Shown piece by piece: positions 32,661 to 44,937 of a stretch of 64,000 bases of DNA. The notes below the pieces were generated by a model. It worked only from the letters and a program-made list of their open reading frames with translations, searched no databases and had not been told where the DNA came from. The stretch is taken from NCBI GenBank assembly GCA_020465985.1, contig JAANYP010000185.1, positions 48,380 to 112,379 on the forward strand, in the 5' to 3' direction. The position numbers were made by a program, and so were the translations under genes. Position 1 is the first letter of the stretch, and every line of letters begins with the position of its first letter. This stretch comes from Centrapalus pauciflorus. Taxonomy: Eukaryota; Streptophyta; Magnoliopsida; Asterales; Asteraceae.

Positions 32661-34048
32661 ATGGCTGATAAAAATCCGACAGTTGCTGGTACTTCGATTA
32701 TTGGTAAAGCTGCAGATGTTGCGGCTGATCAACATAAGGAGTCTGTTCATGTAGAAGACTTAGGCACTGACCCTGAAAATACTGCTAATGACTCAAGTAG
32801 TACTGCCACGCCTATACCTCCTCATCAGGCTCAATTAATTGATCTTGTTCACAAGTTGAATGATGATAATCGTAGGCAAATGCAGCATATGATGGAAAGG
32901 AATCGACTGCAAATTGATATGTCGGTTGAAGACCGATTTAAGGAAATTAAGGACTTACTTACTAAGGGTAAAGCGGTTGTGCAAACTGACGAGGAAAATC
33001 AGCGTGAAATTGACTTTAGGCGCCGTGAGGAAGAAATTAGGTTACGAGAACTTAAGTTACAGGAACTGGAACTGAAGCATAGGGAGGAGATGTTAGCAAA
33101 GCCCAAGAAAAACCGAAAGAGGAAACATAGACATTTGTCCTCTGATGAAAGTGAGACTTACTCCTCCGACCATCACGTTAAGGTGGGACGAGAGTGTTCA
33201 TTTGTTGACATTAAGAAATGTGGAGCTCGTACGTTTGCTGGGACATCAGACCCAGTAAAAGCAATGGACTGGGTTGCCAATGTGGAGAAAGGGTTTAAAC
33301 TCTCCAAGTGTAATGAAGAAGACAAGGTTACGTTCGCAACGGGAATGCTGGAGGATGGAGCTGGAAGATGGTGGAAGTCCATTACGAATCCTATGTCCGA
33401 TGCAATGGAGAAGTCTATTACTTGGGAACAATTCAAAATCCATCTGAAAGAGAAATACTGCCCCAGGATGTTAAACGCCAAATGGAGAAAACTCTGCTAT
33501 CCTTTCAGCAAGGTACAATGTCCGTGACAGACTATGAACTGGAATTCACCAGGCTCTCCTGTCGATACTGATGAAAGACGAAGGGATCTATTTGTGGATG
33601 GTCTGGATAGAGAAATACGGAATTTTGTGAAATCCGGTAGACCGAGAAGTTATTGCTAAATCTAGTAAGAAAGAAAAATCTGAGAAATCTGGGAAGGATA
33701 AGGTGGGAAAAGATGAATGAAAGTTCGAGGAAAGGAGGTAAGCAGTCTTCTAAGAAGGCTAAATCATATGCTGTGACTTCAACGCCACAGTCTGCTTGTC
33801 CTCTCTGCAAGCAAATTCATGAGAGAAAATGTGATCCTGCATTTGTCAAGTGCTACAGCTGTAAACAGAATGGTCACGACAGGTCGGAATGTCCCAAGCG
33901 CAGTGAGGCTTGCCGTAACTGCATCACTGTGCGGCATCATGCTAAAGATTGTACCCGGCCCCGATTTGTTCCTCCGACTGCATCCTCACCCCCGCAGTCA
34001 GGCAAGGGTTCTTCTGCTCCGAGGATTCAACCAAGGTCTTTTCAATGA
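32661..34048 (+). pseudogene. Gypsy gag of element D, frameshifted
   Basis: The ATG at 32661 opens 288 codons: an acidic N-terminus, a charged coiled coil (RRREEEIRLRELKLQELELK), a basic patch (KKNRKRKHRHLSS), then the retrotransposon Gag domain (AMDWVANVEKGFKLSKC, FATGMLEDGAGRWWKS). A frame change near 33490 leads to SFQQGTMSVTDYELEFTRLS, a TGA at 33569, and later two CCHC-like knuckles, CYSCKQNGHDRSEC and CRNCITVRHHAKDC (33850-33955). It is defective because of frameshifts. Confidence 0.85.
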
Positions 34049-35108
34049 CATCCGATAAGGAAAAAGAAACTGCTGATGTCGTCACCGGCACATTTCTTGT
34101 CAACTATACACCTGCTTTAATCCTATTTGACTCTGGCTCTAATCTGTCATTTGTCTCCGAAAAGTTTGCTAATCAGTTTGATTTTGCTCCGTTAATGTTA
34201 CCTGTACCTTTAGAGATAGAAACTGCTAGCTCAAGCTTTGTGTCTGTAAGTAGAGTCTTTCGTTCTTGTAAGCTTGTAATTAATGACCTCTCCTCGGACA
34301 TTGACTTGATACCGATGCGGATTAGAGAGTTCGACGTTATTATAGGAATGGACTCGCTCATTATGAACAATGCTGAAATCCTTTGTGCTAAGAGGATAAT
34401 TAGAATAAGAACCCCTGAAGGAAGTGAGCGTTACGTTTATGGCGACAGAAAAACTCGAGATTTAGGTCTCATTTCTGTAATGAAAGCCCAAAAATGCCTA
34501 ACAAAAGGTTGTTCCGCTTATTTGGCATATGCCATAGATGCTAAGGAAGTTAAAAAGACCGTGTCTGAAGTGCCTATAGTTCAGGAATTCCCTGATGTAT
34601 TCCCGGATGACATCTCTGGATTGCCACCAAATCGACAAATCGAATTCCATATTGACCTTGTACCGGGTGCAGCTCCAATCGCAAAAGCTCCTTACCGACT
34701 TGCTCCTAATGAAATGAAGGAGATGATGAGCCAGTTACAGGAATTACTGGAAAAAGGGTTTATTCGTCCGAGTACTTCTCCTTGGGGTGCTCCGGTTCTA
34801 TTTGTTAAGAAGAAGGATGGTACCTTTCGCATGTGTATCGATTATCGGGAGCTAAATAAATTAACTATTAAAAAAACTGATACCCACTGCATAGAAATGA
34901 CGACTTGTTTGATCAACTGCAAGGGGCTAGCTATTTCTCGAAGATTGATCTCCGATCTGGATATCATCAGCTCAAGGTATTGAATCTGACGTTCCGAAAA
35001 CTATATTTTGCACTCGTTATGGCCATTTTGAATTTCTAGTAATGCCGTTCAGTCTCACAAATGCCCCGGCCGCATTTATGGACCTCATGAATAGGGTATG
35101 TAGACCAA
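34045..35108 (+). pseudogene. Element D protease and first part of reverse transcriptase
   Basis: After another frame change, ADVVTGTFLVNYTPALILFD leads to the protease active site FDSGSN. Then the RT lead-in: PDVFPDDISGLPPNRQIEF, GAAPIAKAPYRLAPNEM, GFIRPSTSPWGAPVLFVKKK and MCIDYRELNKLTI. A small insertion or deletion near 34870 breaks the frame. FEFLVMPFSLTNAPAAF continues in another frame up to FMDLMNRVCRP, where solo LTR S is inserted. Confidence 0.88.
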
Positions 35109-36864
35109 TGTCACATCCTTACATTAATCATACTAGCTTAATCCCAAGAATAAATAACAACAATCATAAGCATAATAATAAGTCTAAAGCTTGCATAAGA
35201 ACTAAATAAAAGTACTACAATACAGTCATGCACTACACGTGCTACAAGGTACGTTGCTAAATTGCTAAAACATCATAATATAAATAAAGCAGCTACCCAG
35301 ATCCCAAGGCATCATAAAGCTATACCACAAGCTGATAAGTGAGCTAAAGTCCTCTAGGTTGATCAGAAAATAGACCTAAGCAGATGGTCCAGCTTGCTCT
35401 TTACCTTTTCCTGTAAAAATTGTGAGTAGCAACTGTAAGCTAATTGCTTAGTGAGTTAACAGATATTCATGATGCACGTAAGATATGTGGCGAAAGTGCC
35501 TATAAAGGCTGTAATGCTTGCTTGCTTGCTTGCTTAATACCCAGAATGAATGCTTGCACAATTGAGACATTTCACGCTGAAAGGAGATGCCACCACTAGG
35601 GGTTACCGCTGACAGATGATCAATCTGTGATGCGGGGCTAGCTACCCGCATAATGCTTGGGATAGTGGTGAGCATCAGAAATTTCTTGCTTGTAAAGTAA
35701 AATGCTTATGAAATGCACAAAGAAACCCTCATACAAGGCTTGCTGTATAATATGCAGAATAATAAACAGATAGCAATAAATTATGCACATTAATAGATCA
35801 GATGCAAGATCCAGCTAAGCTGAGCACCGCCTGTACCACAGTGTTCGCCTTCACTCACAAAAGTCTATTGAAGTCCAAAGAAAGCATATAGAAGCAAATG
35901 ATGTCTCAATTACATAAAATACATGTAAACAAGAATAACTGTTACTCACTGTACTGTCTTATGCTTTATAATATTCTGAGATGCTTGCTCGGGCTTATCT
36001 ATGCTTTATATTGCTTTGAAACGCTTGCACTTGCTTATCTAAGCTTTAATATATTCTGGCACTGGCTTTGACTCGTAACCGAGATAAACTGTTTAATTTA
36101 ATATCTGTGGTGCTGTGAAATATCTGTAATTTAACATTACAGAATATATGCTAAATTAATAATGCAAGCTTAGAATTCCAACATCTACAAAACCATAACT
36201 TCTAGCTAAATATCTTGCTAATTATGCGTTGCCCATGAGTTATATCAAATAAATTCGAATTTAAGGGAGGGGGTTCGAATTTATACTTAAGTTCGAACCT
36301 ATATAGGTTTCGAACTTATTGTCATTCGAATATGTGGGTTTCGAACATAGGGTAAATTTGAACATAATGCTTCGAATTTAGCCTGATTCGAAATTGTTCT
36401 TGGCATCTCAAATTTGTTCGTGTTTTGCACTTTTCAAACATGTATTTCCAAGTCAATAATCATGAATATGCTAAGGAATTAGTCTAGGTTCGATTCTATT
36501 ATACTTAATCTAGCAAAATCGAGTTATAACTCAAGCAAGAATAGCTTTAAACGAATTAAAGAGGGGGAATTTGAACTTTTCTTCAAACCGAAAGTAAAAA
36601 AAGCAGAAAATGGCGATTCTTACCTCAAATTCGTATTAAATCGCACATGCAATTGCAGATCCGGGTAGTACTCTTCGAGATCTTTCCGATGACGTATAGA
36701 ACTCGATATTTGGCCGGTCGGTTTGGGAGAAAAGCTAGAGAGAAGGTTCAGTTTTTAGAGAGAGAAGCTCTCAAGTAGGAATTGGCTTTGCAAGAAATGA
36801 GAAAATGAACTCTCAGCTCCTATTTATACCAGAATTCACATAAAATAAAATGCAAGGTGTTATA
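35109..36864 (-). repeat. Solo LTR S inserted in the RT gene of element D
   Basis: 1,756 bases flanked by perfect ACCAA duplications (35104-35108, 36865-36869). Read on the minus strand it begins TATAACACC (the TG start mutated to TA) and ends GGATGTGACA. It has the Tekay LTR layout: TATA box (36821-36829), CTCTCTCTAAAA tract, donor TTTGAG/GTAAGA (36623-36622), a TTCGAA array (about 36240-36420) and acceptor TTTTTACAG/GAAAAGG (35412-35411). No internal region or second LTR remains, so recombination between two LTRs removed the rest. Confidence 0.9.
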
Positions 36865-36869
36865 ACCAA

Positions 36870-37587
36870 TGTTGGACAAACCAGTTATAGTCTTCATTGA
36901 TGATATTTTGATTTACTCTAAGTCTGAATCTGACCATGCGATGCATTTACGAGAATTGCTAGAATTATTACGTAAAGAGCGACTCTACGCAAAATTCTCC
37001 AAATGTGAATTCTGGTTACGCCAGGTGCAATTTTTGGGACACGTTGTCTTAGGTGATGGAATTGCCGTGGATCCATCGAAAGTAGATGCGGTTCAGAAAT
37101 GGGAGGCCCCGAAAAACGTATCTGAAATTCGAAGTTTCTTGGGATTAGCGGGATATTACCAAAGATTTATCCGTGATTTCTCCAAGATTGCGGTACCTTT
37201 AACTAGCCTGACAAAGAAAGAAGTTAAGTTTGAATGGTATGAATCTCAAGAACGAGCCTTTGAGACTCTGAAGCGTAAGCTAATGAAGCACCGATTCTGG
37301 CCTTACCTGAGGGTAATGACGATTTTGTAGTCTATAGTGATGCTTCAAAGATGGGATTAGGCTGTGTGCTGATGCAATGGGATAAAGTAATTGCCTACAC
37401 ATCAAGGCAGCTAAAGGCGCATGAACAGAATTATCCGATGGATGATTTGGAGCTTGCAGCTGTAACCTTTGCATTGAAGATTTGACGGCATTATCTGTAT
37501 GGGACTAGATGCAAATTATACACAGATCACAAAAGTCTGAAGTATATATTTGACCAGAAAGAACTGAATACGCGACAAAGGCGATCC
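36870..37587 (+). pseudogene. Element D RT (second part) and RNase H
   Basis: Continues directly after S: KPVIVFIDDILIYS holds an intact FIDD catalytic pair, then AKFSKCEFWLRQVQFLGHVV, KWEAPKNVSEIRSFLGLAGY and YYQRFIRDFSKIAVPL. A frame change near 37300 leads to RNase H (YSDASKMGLGCVLMQ, YTSRQLK-like KVIAYTSRQLKAHEQNYP, TDHKSLKYIFDQKELNTRQR) with one TGA (Trp codon lost) near 37482. Confidence 0.88.
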
Positions 37588-38856
37588 ATGGAATTGATTA
37601 AAGACTATGACTGTGAGATCCTCTACCATCCAGGTAAAGCAAACATAGTAGCAGATGCCTTAAGCCGCAAGTCCGGACAAAACCATTATATCCGATGTTA
37701 TGCCTTGACTTCTGTCGTTTTGGTGTCTGCTCTGCCTGAGTTGATAATTGCCGCTCAAACCGAAACCATTCGGGATGAGAACCTGAAATCCGAACGCATT
37801 GTAAATTATGTGACCAAACTGACTCTTGACAATCGTGGTCTTAGACGGTTCATGGATAGAATATGGGTTCCCAGATCAGGAGGTGTTCGCGATCAGATTC
37901 TGTCGGAGGCTCATATGTCGAGATTTGCGATACATCCTGGTTCTACTATAATGTATCAACATTTGAGGACAGAATATTGGTAGCCTGGAATGAAGAAGGA
38001 TGTAGGTCAATATGTAGAAAAGTGCATGACTTGATTACAAGTCAAATCTGAACATCAGAAGCCGTATGGGGAACTACAACCATTTCCAATCCCAGAATGG
38101 AAGTGGGACCATATAACCATGGACTTTGTGACGAAGCTGCCCAGGACTAAACGGAATCATGACTCTATATGGGTAATAGTGGATCGACTCACTAAGTCAG
38201 CACTTTTCCTTTCCATACGTGAAGATGAACGCCCTAAAAAGTTAGCTGAATTGTACATGAAAGAAATCGTGACTAGACATGGTGTTCCATTGTCTATTGT
38301 ATCTGACCGTGATAGCAAATTTACTTCTCGCTTTTGGAAGGCCTTTCAGAATGAACTAGGTACCAAACTCAAGATGAGCACCGCTTATCATCCAGAAACT
38401 GACGGGCAAAGTGAGAGAACGATTTTGACTTTGGAAGATATGCTACGCGCCTGTGTAATTGATCTCGGTGAAAGTTGGGACACTCACCTTCCGTTTGTGG
38501 AATTTTCTTACAACAATAGTTATCACTCGACTATTGGCATGCCTCCATATCAGCTTTTGTACGGACAACGATGCCGAACTCCAACCTGTTGGAGGGAAAC
38601 AGGTGAACGTCCGATCTCAGGACCAGCCATTTTGCAAGAAGCCCACGACCAGCTACAGTTGATTCGACAGCGGATACAGACCTCTCAAGATAGACAAAAG
38701 AAGTATCATGATCGAAGGCGTAAACCAATTGTGTTTAAGGTTGGTGATAAAGTGTTGTTGAAAGTCTCGCCAAGAAAAGGGATAGTAAGGTTCGGCAAAC
38801 GGGGGAAGTTGAGCCCTCGATTTGTTGCTCCTTTCGAAATTCTTGAGCATGTATGA
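37588..38856 (+). pseudogene. Element D integrase
   Basis: Linker YHPGKANIVADALSRKSG, then the HHCC region (FAIHPGSTIMYQHLRTEYW, KCMT, LQVKSEHQKPYG) with a TAG at 37981 (Trp position) and a TGA near 38031 (Cys position). The core is intact: ITMDFVTKLPRT, SIVSDRDSKFTSRFW and TDGQSERTILTLEDML give the D, D, E triad. It ends with GKRGKLSPRFVAPFEILEHV and a TGA. It would copy element DNA into chromatin if restored; here it is broken by three stops. Confidence 0.88.
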
Positions 38857-39162
38857 TTGCAAGCTTACAGATTAAGATTGCCTGCCGAAATGTCTGGGAT
38901 TCATGACGTATTTCACGTTAGTAATCTTCGTAAGTGCTTAATTGACGCTGAAGCTGTGATTTCTTGGAAGGACGTGCAAATTGATGAAAAGCTGAGATAC
39001 AAGGAAGAGCCCGAGCGTATAATCGACCAAAAGATTTCTGAGTTGCGCAACAAGGAAATTCCAATGGTGTTAGTTCAATGGAAATACCATAAGGGATCTG
39101 CGCAAACATGGGAGCGAGAAGACGAGATTAGGCAAAAATATCCAAAGTTATTCCTGTCTTAG
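38857..39162 (+). pseudogene. Element D integrase C-terminus and chromodomain
   Basis: Same frame as the integrase after a TGA at 38854: AYRLRLPAEMSGIHDVFHVS, NLRKCLIDAEAV, then a chromodomain, EPERIIDQKISELRNKEIPM, VLVQWKYHKGSAQTWEREDE, ending YPKLFLS. In chromoviruses this domain directs insertion towards certain chromatin. Its aromatic and Trp positions (VQWKYH, TWERED) are kept. Confidence 0.85.
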
Positions 39163-39189
39163 TCGATTCCGAGGACGGAATCAATTTAA

Positions 39190-39200
39190 CGAGGGGAGTT
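39190..39200 (+). other. Polypurine tract of element D
   Basis: CGAGGGGAGTT directly before the 3' LTR. Confidence 0.8.
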
Positions 39201-41894
39201 TGTAACAGCCCGTAGTTTATTAAATATAAATTACAGCATCAAACCTTGGGTATTTAAATGATTTTGACTAAATTATTAGTAATTAGCTGAAAACATGCAT
39301 TATAGATGGTTAATTATATTAAGTTATAATTAATTATGAAAACTTGCCCAAATTAGCTTAAATAAAATTAATAATTAATTTTTGCTAATTGACAAATTAA
39401 AGACTTGAAAACGACAAAATGGACTAAAATGAATAAAATTAGTCTAAAAAGATAATTCTAGCAAAACTAGAACCTCCTTACTATTATTTGCTTCTGAAAA
39501 TGCAAATCAGATTCATTAAGAGTAAAAATGGTCAATTCCGGAAATTTAGTAGAAAATCAGATTTTTCTCTATTTCCTATAAATAGAGCATAATCCCTCCT
39601 TGAACTTGTTTAGAAAAATTCAGAAATTTCCCTTTGAGACTCTCTCTCTCTACAAATCGAACTTCTCTCTAACTTTTCTCCTAAATGGCTCAACGAAATC
39701 TCGTGATTTATACGTCATCGGATATGTATCGTCGAGCTCTACCATATTCTGCCATTGCATGATCGATTCCGTTCTGATTTGAGGTAAGTTCGAACCCTTC
39801 TTCTCTCTTTTTGTTTCGGTTTTGGAGATGAAATTCGAATTTCCTCAATTCTTCTTCATTCAAACTTGATTTGTTCTTGATTAGGACTTGATTTTGTTTG
39901 GGAAACGTCTATAATAATCCAAACTCGTATGCTATAGCTTGGACAAAGGTTAGTGATGATTTCTCCCTTATTTATGTTCAGTTTTAGTTGCTGCTGTATT
40001 TTGAACCTAAAAACCCGAAATATTGATGTTTGGATATGTAATAAACTCGAAAATGTGTGAGAAATGAACCTATAAATGTTCCTTGACGTTTTAGGAAATT
40101 TGAACTAGAAATGCATGCTTAAATGATGAACAGGAAGAACAAATTCGAGAAAACCATGAACGAATTCGAATTCATCATCAGATTAGGTTTGAAATTGATT
40201 AAATTAATGACTTTTGGTATGCAAAGGGACTAAATTCGAAACCTCCCTAAATTAGAACCCTAAATTCGAAATTATTCCCTAAATTCGAACCCTAATTCGA
40301 ATTTAACCCCTAAATTCGAATTTGTCTACATAAATTCGAATCTCTCCTTAAATTTGAAGCATAAGTTCGAATCTCCCTAAATTTGAACCCCAAATTCGAA
40401 GCTAACTATGTTCGGGAGGCATTAAATTGTAAATCAGATCAAGTTCTTGATCGGCCTTATGTTTTGTGCATGAAGTTAAATTGAAAAGCAACTCATGTTG
40501 TGATCACTATAAAATTCACAAGTTTTCTAGATTCATGACCATTTTATGTTCAATTACTTAAACAGGCACTATATGAACTCTCGACTTTGGGACTAAACTT
40601 AGAACATGAAAACATATGTTTTAATGTTATGAACCCTTAGAAATTGTACAACATGATTTGCTTTGCTGATACTATGGTTGGCTTTGTATTAAGGCCATAT
40701 CTCTGTAAAACCTATGAAACCATAGTAATCTGATAAGAACTGAAGGTTATACCCTGGTATAGACCTAAAGGAGTTCCTGTTGATTTACTTGACCAATGAT
40801 GCGAATAGGCTCACTCTGGGACATTAGGAACTACCACAGACTCAAAAACAAGACATGATAATAACCTAATAATATAATTAGGGTTATATAGATCATGTTA
40901 TAAACTTGACATTAATATGCTAGACTTGAAACTGAAGTGCAGGAACCAGCCGGTTAGACAGAGTAAATTGGACGGCTTAATTCGTTAAGCACTAATTGAC
41001 TAAGTTACATTGCTCAGGACTACTGTGAGTGACAGATTACATTAAGTACATGCATATGTTTCAATACTTATTGGTGATTGTTACTGAATTGTATGGAAAC
41101 ATCTGCTATTGTTGCATGTTTCTTGACTACTTTATTGTATGATACGAACTTACTTTTGACATTGTTGAAATTAGATATCTAATATGCCTTGGACTGCATG
41201 TTCACTTTTACTTTCTATGTAAATACTTAACATGCTTGTTGATTACTTGTTGTTGATACATTTGCATCGGCATACTGCATTTACTGTTCTGACCGAATGT
41301 GAGATCTCCATTCACAGGAAGGAATTTTGCAGATTCCTTTCCTATCTGATCGTTTCCATACGTTTCCCGTAGGACTTCGGCCTTACACATGGGAATACTG
41401 ATTGGGCTAATCTCCCAAATCTTTTGCCGTCTCTGATGTGTTGACTTAACGACATGAGCTGATAGTATTATATATATGTGTGGAAGCTAATGGAACTCTG
41501 TTAACTCACTAAGCAATGTTAGCTTACTCTGTCATGACAACTTTCTTTACAGGAAAAGCTGATAAGGGCAAGACCACAGCAGGTAGTTCGTCCCAGGCTA
41601 AGTCAACCTGGATACTTGATGATTGCAGACTTTTGGACCTAGTGCTGATGCCTATTTTGTAAAGATTATTGCAGTCTCGTGTAGCTTGTTCAATCTTCCG
41701 CACTCTGATTGAAGATTTTAGAACCTAGATTAGAACACCATCATATCTTTATATGTTTTGTAACTAAGTATCTTAAAGCAACTTGAATCAGGTATTTGGA
41801 CCTGTGGTATCAGACAATAGTAATATTTATTACTTATTGAAATGTATTTTAAGAACTTATGATGTGTACTGTTTGTGGTAACTTGGGTGTTACA
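39201..41894 (+). repeat. 3' LTR of element D (2,694 bases)
   Basis: Close copy of 29637-32315 (a few percent different by eye), including the TATA box, donor TTTGAG/GTAAGT, TTCGAA array and acceptor TTTACAG/GAAAAG. Followed by the target duplication GTAGC. Confidence 0.95.
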
Positions 41895-44583
41895 GTAGCT
41901 GAGGGAGTCGGGTTGGAAATAGTAAGAGTAGAAGTAGTTGAGGGAGCCGGGCTGGAAACAATGCCTGAAGTATAAACAGCTGTTGCACCATCACAAATAC
42001 AGCAACTAGCTACAAAGCCAAGACGGGACATCAGATCAAAGAAAGCTCACGACATTCCCGCACCGGGTCCATCCCCAATTATGGATTCCCAACAGGTGCA
42101 CATAGAAGAAGAACGATCAAGTCCTACCGCTGAACATAGTCTTTTTGATATCCCAACTTCTGAAGGGGCGGTAGAAGACTTAACTGGAGCAAATATGATC
42201 TTTGAAACTGAGCGTGAGGCTATGATGGACTTTGTGTTTCCGAGTCCGAGAGACAATTAATCAGGGAGCGCCGAAAGGTTAGAGAGTGCGGAGGGTGAAC
42301 CCCAACCAAGTCAAATTCGGGCAAGTCAATCTAAGGCCATTAGCCCAATGGCGCATGCACACCCCAACCTAGCCACTCACTGGCCTTTCAACAGACTAGT
42401 GTTTCAATTACGCACGGGGAAATTCCACATATGCCACCACTGTCTCATTTGGAGACAGGAGGTGTTGAAATCCGACGATCCCCGCCCCGATCGTCACAGT
42501 CTTTGATGAGCACGCTTAGTCCAACACGTCATTATACACACTTTAGGATACCTGCTGCATCTCCTGATGTCTTTGTGACATCCAGAACTTCCGGATCCGC
42601 TCACACCACAAGTGTGGCGGAAATGACGGAAGGAATTCCAGCCACAACTAACATTATGCCAACTGTGACAGTTGGACACCCAGGTACTACACCTGAGGTG
42701 GAAACGGGGGATCTATGTGAACCCCGGGTTACACGAGCAAACCTAGATGCTCTTAAGGAATACCAGGAGGAGCAGTTTGGGACTATCCTTCGTCTTTTGA
42801 AGGGTAAGGATCCAGCCTCCTCCTCAGTGCCGCCACCAGGATAGGTTCCTCCTTCTCCCGTACCAGTCCAGAGTGATGACCTTGTCACGAAATCCGACCT
42901 TAGAGGCTTCCGTGCAGAAATCTCCACTCTTATTTGTTCTCAAGTCGAGGCGGCTACAGTTTCACTGGTTCAACTGTCCTCATCGCTGGAATCAAAGTTT
43001 TAAGACCTACAGTCCCAATTATCAGTCGTGCAACAAAGTTTGGCTAGCCTACGCTGCCCAAGGACTTAAACGTCGACATGATGACCCTGAGGATGAGGGT
43101 CCTCCTGAGGGGGAGAAAAGGCAGGAGGTATCTACACTATCTGAGGCTGCCATAGTAAGTGAAAGGCCAATGTCAGTTGTCATAGGGGAAGATTAGAGTT
43201 CAGAGGGTTTAGAAAATGCCACAGAGTCTGAAGCTCACAACAATCAAGATCTGTCTCGCGCTATGATAGTATTTGAACCATCTGAATCGACTCAGAATCC
43301 CTCCGGTAATGAAATTATTGAAATATTCTCAGAAGACTCTGACGATGATGTTCTCCTGATTCCCAAAGAAGAAACTCCACCTGAAAACCACCCAGTTGAA
43401 ACCACGACTTCTCCCATTCCATCTGTGAATCGTGACACAATAGTCGATGCCTTTGAAGAGAGAATCGTCTGAACAAAACTAAAGTCAGGAAGGATTAGAG
43501 AAATCTTTGTTTCTTCAGCGGTAGGAAAATCTTCTACAGCTCCAACCTTCACTGAAGAACAGCTTGCTGAAAAAGAAGCAGAATGGGTTGATGCCCTGGT
43601 CGATGGGGGTCTTTTTTATTCAGAAAAGGAGAAATGGAAAGCCATGACAGTTGAAAAAGCCCATGAATACCTTCGCGTTTCTCCAGAGCCAACTGAACGT
43701 ACAAATCAGGCTGAGAGAAAGAGACATAAGAAGAGATAGAAAGAAGCACATCAAAAGGATGTATGATGAAAATCTTCTCTATCCATTCCTTGAACATCAT
43801 TTGGACATTATGTTCTCTAAGGAATCGGTTGGGAAGATTTCTAAAAGGTGGCTACGGAGGCTCGACGAACGTCCAAGATCATAGCAAATGGAGTATGAAG
43901 TTGTGATGCTTCGTTATCCTCAACAAATAGAAAGGGCCAAGTCAAATGTTTGAATTAAAAAGATCAAAGATATCTCATGCAACAAGATTTCCAAGATCTG
44001 GTCTCCATCCTTTACTGTTGTCCAAAAAAACGATGATGTGTCTATGTTTAGTGAGCTAGATCTGGATAATCTTGAGTTCGACGATCTTGAGTGGTTGTTC
44101 CTTCGTCTAAAAAAGGCAAGGGCAAGTAAGCCACGCATTTGTGCTATAATGGCGATTTTTCACTGTATGCGTCGCATCTCCGTGTCGATGATAGTCAAAG
44201 ATTTCCAAATGGCAGTTGAAAACCTGAGTAGTCGTGTAGGTCTGGCAGCTCCTCGATATAAGTTTCCACAAATACACCTCCACCCTCAATTTAAGGTTCT
44301 TCTAAAGCCTGATCATGGAGTTGTGTTCTGCAACATCAAGAATGAAATGTGCTTCATGAGATTCGAAGAAATAGCCGCCTACTTAGATGGAACTTTGAGA
44401 CTAATCAGAAGTGGCCTTCATGAGCATCTTGAACAAGACAGTAGCTTGCCTTCTTCACTTCGTCTTCCTCTTGAAGAAAGCAATGAGATAAGGAGAGGTA
44501 TTGAGCTGATTGACGATCGTTTAACTCTCCGAGAATACATAAGACGATTTGAGGTCTATCTTCAGCTGAGGAAAGACATTTGA
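41895..44583 (+). pseudogene. Element C accessory gene, C-terminal part
   Basis: Resumes after D with the 39-base repeat, then broken low-complexity frames. 42431-42844 resembles B's middle and coiled-coil region (ALKEYQEEQFGTILRLLKGK, compare B's MTNIQKFLKGKD). Next are acidic stretches, and a better-kept C-terminal domain at about 43980-44583: KIWSPSFTVVQ, ARASKPRICAIMAIFHCM, VKDFQMAVENLSSRVGLAAP, FMRFEEIAAYLDGTLRLIRS and LREYIRRFEVYLQLRKDI. This matches the B C-terminus and fits proteins I recall from Asteraceae retrotransposons. TGA at 44581-44583. Many stops and frameshifts. Confidence 0.7.
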
Positions 44584-44610
44584 AGTTTTTGAAGTGTTAT
44601 CTAGAATTGA

Positions 44611-44624
44611 AATAGGGGGAGAAT
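44611..44624 (+). other. Polypurine tract of element C
   Basis: AATAGGGGGAGAAT directly before the 3' LTR. Confidence 0.85.
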
Positions 44625-44937
44625 TGTTAGACATATTTATTTCAATTTCTAGTTAATATCTTTTGTTTGTAATAATTTAACTTCTAGTTATGTATTTGTT
44701 TATGTAATGTTTAAAGTTCAAGGACCTGTTATGTAAATTCCCTAAAGTCTCTTTGGTTATAAAAACTAAATGAGATGGAGGTTTTTGTTGTTGTTGAAGA
44801 AAGAAACTATTACAGTGATATATATTCTCACAGAGCATTTCATCTTCTTCACCCAATAGAGTATTTTCATTGATAAATCTGTTTGAGTGTTACTCTATAT
44901 GCCATGGTTATGTAATATCTGGGAAAACAAGCTTTCA
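44625..44937 (+). repeat. 3' LTR of element C
   Basis: Same length (313) as the 5' LTR with about 10-12 differences by eye. Followed by the duplication GAATT (44938-44942). Confidence 0.95.

Larger units (their letters stand above)
29637..41894 (+). mobile_element. Element D: Tekay-type Ty3/gypsy chromovirus inserted in C
   Basis: LTRs at 29637-32315 and 39201-41894, perfect target duplication GTAGC (29632-29636, 41895-41899), initiator-Met primer site at 32320-32331 and a polypurine tract at 39190-39200. Gene order gag, protease, RT, RNase H, integrase, chromodomain marks gypsy. The C-terminal chromodomain and the RT wording point to the Tekay (Del) lineage. Its RT gene is cut by solo LTR S (35109-36864). 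Several frameshifts and stops make it defective. Confidence 0.93.
13542..44937 (+). mobile_element. Element C: large Ty1/copia (Sirevirus-like) retrotransposon with accessory ORF, hosting B and D
   Basis: Bounded by two 313-base LTRs (13542-13854, 44625-44937) and a perfect 5-base target duplication GAATT. An initiator-Met primer site follows the 5' LTR and a polypurine tract precedes the 3' LTR. Order: leader, gag, protease, integrase, RT, RNase H, a 2.3-kb spacer, the accessory ORF. Integrase before RT marks copia. The 3' accessory ORF and the wording of RNase H suggest the Sirevirus lineage. It spans 31.4 kb; without B and D it is about 14.6 kb. The LTRs differ at roughly 10-12 positions by eye. 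All genes are broken. Confidence 0.92.
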
